Source of the DNA: Aquabacter sediminis
Lineage (GTDB): Bacteria; Pseudomonadota; Alphaproteobacteria; Rhizobiales; Xanthobacteraceae
NCBI RefSeq assembly: GCF_028863665.1
Contig: NZ_JARBFX010000011.1
Location: 1-64,000, forward strand
Reading direction: 5' to 3'
DNA: 64,000 bases
Position 1 is the first letter of the stretch, and each line of letters begins with the position of its first letter. A model generated the notes under the pieces. That model did no database searches and was not told the origin of the DNA. It saw nothing but the letters and a program-made list of their open reading frames with translations. The translations under genes were made by a program, and so were the position numbers. This document shows, piece after piece, positions 60,993-64,000 of the stretch.

Positions 60993-61868
60993 ATGCCCAA
61001 CGCCATTTCCCCGGCTTTCCCCTTCGCCCGCCTGGATGACCGCGCCTTGGTGCGCATCAGCGGACCCGAGGCGCGCCACTTTCTGCACAATGTGGTGACC
61101 TGCAACGTGGAGAGCCTGGAACCGGGCGGCGCCCGCTTCGGAGCGCTCCTCACGCCGCAGGGCAAGATCATCTCCGACTTCCTGATCTATGCCCCGAAGG
61201 ATGCGCCCGACACCTTCCTCCTGGACGCGCCGAAGGCGCTGGTGGGCGACCTCGTCAAGCGCCTCGCCATGTATCGCCTGCGCGCCAAGGTGGAGATCAC
61301 GCCGGACGAGGCCCATGCGGTCGCCGCCCGCTGGGGCGCCATCCAGTTGCCCGAGGGCGCGCAGGTCTTCCCCGATCCGCGCCTTCCCGCCTTGGGCGAA
61401 CGGGTCGTGTTTCCCGCAGCTGACGCGCCGGCCGGCGATCCGGCCGGCTATGACGCCCACCGCATCGGCCTCGGCATTCCCAAGGGCGGTGCCGACTTCG
61501 CCTATGGAGATGCCTTCCCCCATGAGACCGACATGGATCAATTGGGCGGCGTCGACTTCAAGAAGGGCTGCTATGTGGGCCAGGAGGTGGTGAGCCGCAT
61601 GCAGCATCGCGGCACCGCACGCACGCGGGCGGTCATCGCTGTGTTCGACGCCGCGCCCGAAGAGGGCTCGGAAATCCAGGCGGGCGAGAAGAGCGTGGGG
61701 CGCATCGGCTCGTCGGCGCGTGGCCAGGGCATTGCCTTGGTGCGGCTCGACCGGGCGGCGGATGCGCTGGCCGCCGGCTTGCCGCTGGTGTCGGCGGGGG
61801 TCGAAGTGAAGCTGAAGAAGCCCGCCTGGGCCGGCTTCCAGATGGTGGGGGCCGACGGCGAAGGCTGA
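60993..61868 (+). CDS. ygfZ: YgfZ-type folate-binding protein
   Basis: 291-residue YgfZ/GcvT-like protein that supports iron-sulfur enzyme maturation and repair. Motifs: ARHFLHNVVTCNVESLEPGGARFGALLTPQGKIISDFLIY and the family hallmark KKGCYVGQEVVSRMQHRGTARTR. Normal length. The ATG at 60993 follows AAGGA. A stem-loop lies just after the stop. Such a protein fits a genome rich in Fe-S enzymes, like the molybdenum enzyme at 32.8 kb, but it is not linked to it. Confidence 0.93.
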   Translation: MPNAISPAFPFARLDDRALVRISGPEARHFLHNVVTCNVESLEPGGARFGALLTPQGKIISDFLIYAPKDAPDTFLLDAPKALVGDLVKRLAMYRLRAKVEITPDEAHAVAARWGAIQLPEGAQVFPDPRLPALGERVVFPAADAPAGDPAGYDAHRIGLGIPKGGADFAYGDAFPHETDMDQLGGVDFKKGCYVGQEVVSRMQHRGTARTRAVIAVFDAAPEEGSEIQAGEKSVGRIGSSARGQGIALVRLDRAADALAAGLPLVSAGVEVKLKKPAWAGFQMVGADGEG

Positions 61869-61881
61869 GCCTTCGAGAGAG

Positions 61882-61906
61882 CCGCCGGGCGTCTTTCCCG
61901 GCGGCG
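61882..61906. terminator. Hairpin between convergent ygfZ and dehydrogenase genes
   Basis: A perfect 9-base GCCGCCGGG/CCCGGCGGC stem with a 7-base loop lies between the two convergent stops. There is no T run after it on either strand, so it may stop transcription poorly or act with Rho. Confidence 0.45.
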
Positions 61907-61913
61907 ACCGGTC

Positions 61914-62879
61914 TCATCCCCGCACAAAGAAGTGCTGCGGCACGCTTTCGCCCTTCAGAAGGGCAATCACATTGCCGCAGGTGATCAGGGACACCTCGCC
62001 CCGCGCCTCTTCCGTGACCCCGCCAATGTGCGGGGAGACCACCACATTTTCCAGCTGCCACAAGGGATTGTCGGCGGCCGGCGGTTCCGGCGCGAAGGTG
62101 TCGAGGCCGGCGCCGGCGATGCGACCCGCGCGCAGCGCCTCCACCAGCGCGCCCTCGTCCACCACCTCGCCGCGCGCGGTGTTGATGAGGAAAGCGGTGG
62201 GCTTCATTAAGCCGAGCGTGCGGGCATTGATGAGGTCGCGCGTCTCCGGGGTGAGCGGGCAATGCAGGCTCACCACGTCGGCGGCGGCCAGCATCGCGTC
62301 GAGGTCGGTGGCGCGGGTGGCGCCCTCCGCGAAGGCCGCATCGGGGGCGAACGGGTCATAGGCCTCAACGCGCATGCCGATGGCCCCGGCCATGCGGGCC
62401 AGATGCCGGGCGATCAGGCCGAAGCCCACGAGGCCCAGCGTGCGGCCGCGCAGTTCGTGGCCCTGATAGGCCTTGGCCGCCCAGCCGCCGCCGCGCACAA
62501 AGGCGTCCTGCCGGCGCATGTCCTTGATGAGGGCGAACATCATGGCCAGCGCATGCTCGGCCACCGAAGGAGCATTGGCACCCACCGCGGCCAGCACGGG
62601 AATGCCGAGCGCCGTGGCCGCCGCCACGTCGATGTCATTGGTGCCGGCGCCGTGCTTGTGCACCAGCTTGAGGCGGGGCGAGGCCTTCAGAATGTCCGCA
62701 TCGATCCGCTCCACGAGGCGGACGATGATCGCATCCGCCTGCCGGCTGGCGAGGAGGTCGATCACCTCGCTCTTGGGGGGATAGGGGCCGGTGGATAGGG
62801 AAGTGATCCCCGCCGCGCGGAGCATCTCCTCCCCGGCGGCGGTCACGGGGCCGCCGAGGCTGACGACGGTGAAGCTCAT
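61914..62879 (-). CDS. D-isomer 2-hydroxyacid dehydrogenase
   Basis: 321-residue NAD-dependent dehydrogenase. GLVGFGLIARHLARMAG is the cofactor motif, with catalytic Arg in NTARGEVVDEG, Glu in DTFAPEPP and His in SPHIGGVTEEARGE. It lies 9 bases after a DapA-family lyase gene and in one direction with an iron alcohol dehydrogenase, so it probably reduces or oxidises a 2-keto/2-hydroxy acid of that pathway. Phosphoglycerate or hydroxypyruvate dehydrogenase activities are alternatives; it differs clearly from the slcC-like paralogue at 49.6 kb. Confidence 0.88.
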   Translation of the reverse strand: MSFTVVSLGGPVTAAGEEMLRAAGITSLSTGPYPPKSEVIDLLASRQADAIIVRLVERIDADILKASPRLKLVHKHGAGTNDIDVAAATALGIPVLAAVGANAPSVAEHALAMMFALIKDMRRQDAFVRGGGWAAKAYQGHELRGRTLGLVGFGLIARHLARMAGAIGMRVEAYDPFAPDAAFAEGATRATDLDAMLAAADVVSLHCPLTPETRDLINARTLGLMKPTAFLINTARGEVVDEGALVEALRAGRIAGAGLDTFAPEPPAADNPLWQLENVVVSPHIGGVTEEARGEVSLITCGNVIALLKGESVPQHFFVRG

Positions 62880-62888
62880 GGCGCGCCC

Positions 62889-63779
62889 TCACGCCACGGC
62901 TTCGGCATAGCGCGCGGAGAGCGCCGCGATCTCAGCATCCGCCTCAGCGGAGATGAGCACCGGCGCGCGGCTGGCGCCCACCTCCGGGATGGCATGGCGC
63001 AAGGCGCGCTTGACCAAAGCGGGCGGGAAGCCGTGGGCGTAGAGCTCCTTGCGCAGCGTGCTGAAGCGGGTCTGCGCGGCTTCGGCGGCGGCCAGGTCGC
63101 CCTTGTCGAAGGCCGAGCTGATGGCGTTCAGCGTGACGGGGGCCACGTTGCCGAGCCCGGAAATGTTGCCGGCGGCGCCATTCTTCAGGCCGTGCAGGAT
63201 CAGCGAATCCGGGCCCACCAGCACGTCGAAATCGTCCCGCTCACGGGCGATGGCCAGGAAGCCGTCCAGGCTCTCCTGCGAGCCGGCGCTGTCCTTGATG
63301 CCGATGATGTTGGGATGATCGGCCAGGACGCGCGCGGTCTCGGGGGCGATGGTGTTCCCGGTGCGGGCGGGGATGTTGTAGAGATAGACCGGCAAGGACA
63401 GGGCGTCCGCCACCTTGCGATAATGGTCCACCAGTTCGGCCTGCGAGCAGGCGATGAAGGACGGCGTGATGGCCGACACCGCCTTCACGCCCAGCTTCTG
63501 GACTTCTTTGCCCAGCGCGATGGTCTGGTGGGTGGAGATTTCCCCGATATGGGCGAGCACCGGCTGGCGCCCCGCCGCCGCATCCACGCAGATGCGGGCC
63601 ACCTCGATCTTTTCCTCAAACGACAAGGCGTAGAATTCGCCATTGGTGCCGGCGCAGAAGATGCCGTTGCCGGCCCCGATCTGCCGGTCCACCTGCCGGC
63701 GCAGCGCCGCGCCATCGACCGTCTCCGTCGCGTCGAAGGGCGTGACGATGGCAACGAAGGTGCCCTTGATCTTGGTCAT
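62889..63779 (-). CDS. DapA-family lyase/synthase
   Basis: 296-residue class I aldolase superfamily enzyme. GTNGE (44-48), Tyr134 in YLYNIPARTGN and Schiff-base Lys162 in IGIKDSAGS are present, so it should be active. The NIPARTG stretch resembles true dihydrodipicolinate synthases and several catabolic lyases. Its position between a Fe-type alcohol dehydrogenase and a 2-hydroxyacid dehydrogenase suggests an aldol cleavage in acid or sugar-acid breakdown. ATG at 63779 (MTKIKGTFVAIVTPFD) fits the family; the longer upstream frame covers the neighbouring gene. Confidence 0.86.
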   Translation of the reverse strand: MTKIKGTFVAIVTPFDATETVDGAALRRQVDRQIGAGNGIFCAGTNGEFYALSFEEKIEVARICVDAAAGRQPVLAHIGEISTHQTIALGKEVQKLGVKAVSAITPSFIACSQAELVDHYRKVADALSLPVYLYNIPARTGNTIAPETARVLADHPNIIGIKDSAGSQESLDGFLAIARERDDFDVLVGPDSLILHGLKNGAAGNISGLGNVAPVTLNAISSAFDKGDLAAAEAAQTRFSTLRKELYAHGFPPALVKRALRHAIPEVGASRAPVLISAEADAEIAALSARYAEAVA

Positions 63780-63814
63780 GTCCTCAGCCTTTCCAATCTT
63801 GCTGTCGGGCCCGC

Positions 63815-64000
63815 TCAGTAGGCGGCCTCGTAAAGGGCGAGAATTTCCTCGCGGCTGATGTCGCGCGGATTGTTGTCGAGCAGCCGCCGAATGGCATGGG
63901 CCTCTGTGGCCATCACGGGCAGGTCCTCCCGCGGCACGCCATAGGCGGACAGGCGCATCTGGCAGCCCAGCGCGGCGCACCAGCCATAAGTGGCCTCCAG
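63815..64000 (-). CDS. Iron-containing alcohol dehydrogenase, C-terminal end (partial)
   Basis: The frame enters from the right window edge and ends at the stop at 63815-63817, giving 61 residues. The end RRLLDNNPRDISREEILALYEAAY is typical of iron-containing (Fe-ADH family III) alcohol dehydrogenases, which often finish LDNNPR-(x)-(x)-EI--IY. The catalytic core lies outside. It is transcribed toward the DapA-family lyase, 35 bases away, and is probably the first or middle gene of that operon. Confidence 0.75.
   Translation of the reverse strand: MEATYGWCAALGCQMRLSAYGVPREDLPVMATEAHAIRRLLDNNPRDISREEILALYEAAY

Overview
The window is very GC-rich, uses GTG and TTG starts often, carries an alphaproteobacterial-type LexA box (GTTC-N7-GTTC) in front of imuAB, and contains repeated TRAP, Bug and Liv uptake systems. 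Together these point to a metabolically versatile soil or plant-associated alphaproteobacterium. Hyphomicrobiales, and Xanthobacteraceae in particular, is my best guess, inferred from gene content and style rather than from a marker gene. The window looks chromosomal: I found no rRNA, tRNA, insertion sequence, prophage or CRISPR array.

Layout. 1-3.8 kb: SOS mutasome operon (imuA, imuB, probable start of dnaE2) behind a LexA box; imuB carries a large repeat-built insert. 3.9-9.3 kb: an MFS exporter, a lower-GC two-gene cassette with an ADP-ribosyltransferase-like protein, a MotA/MotB-like membrane pair and an inositol-monophosphatase-family gene. 9.5-16.9 kb: tex, gltS and a tightly packed patatin/GntP/UPF0114/hydrolase operon. 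17.0-21.2 kb: an RND efflux pump and its lipoprotein adaptor. 21.7-25.3 kb: a secreted tandem alpha/beta hydrolase and a small hydrolase.

26.0-36.2 kb: a catabolic-looking cluster. It has a complete branched-chain-type ABC importer (livG, livF, a fused livH-livM permease, a binding protein), an XRE-cupin regulator, an ornithine-cyclodeaminase-family enzyme, and a 1107-residue protein fusing a molybdopterin/4Fe-4S catalytic domain to a flavin/NAD reductase and a 2Fe-2S ferredoxin. The substrate is not evident. 36.2-38.8 kb: the Kdo supply genes kpsF-kdsB-kdsA. 39.0 kb: a Tat-exported glutamine cyclotransferase.

39.9-44.6 kb: a GntR (FadR-type) regulator divergent from a TRAP transporter and a DapA-family lyase, ending in a clear terminator. 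44.6-51.6 kb: a set matching the known sulfolactate degradation pathway, with a Bug-type binding protein, split sulfo-lyase suyA/suyB, comC, slcC and a HutC-type GntR regulator. The suyA and slcC promoters share an 11-base motif. A RES-Xre toxin-antitoxin pair sits inside this locus.

51.7-64 kb: mostly stand-alone genes: an M32 carboxypeptidase, an SDR, an MFS exporter, a DUF2778 protein, a CitE-like lyase, a soluble PAS-PAS chemoreceptor, a dihydroorotase and ygfZ. It ends in a three-gene set of Fe-alcohol dehydrogenase (cut by the window end), DapA-family lyase and D-2-hydroxyacid dehydrogenase. Long palindromic REP-like repeats occur at three intergenic sites between 24 and 31 kb.
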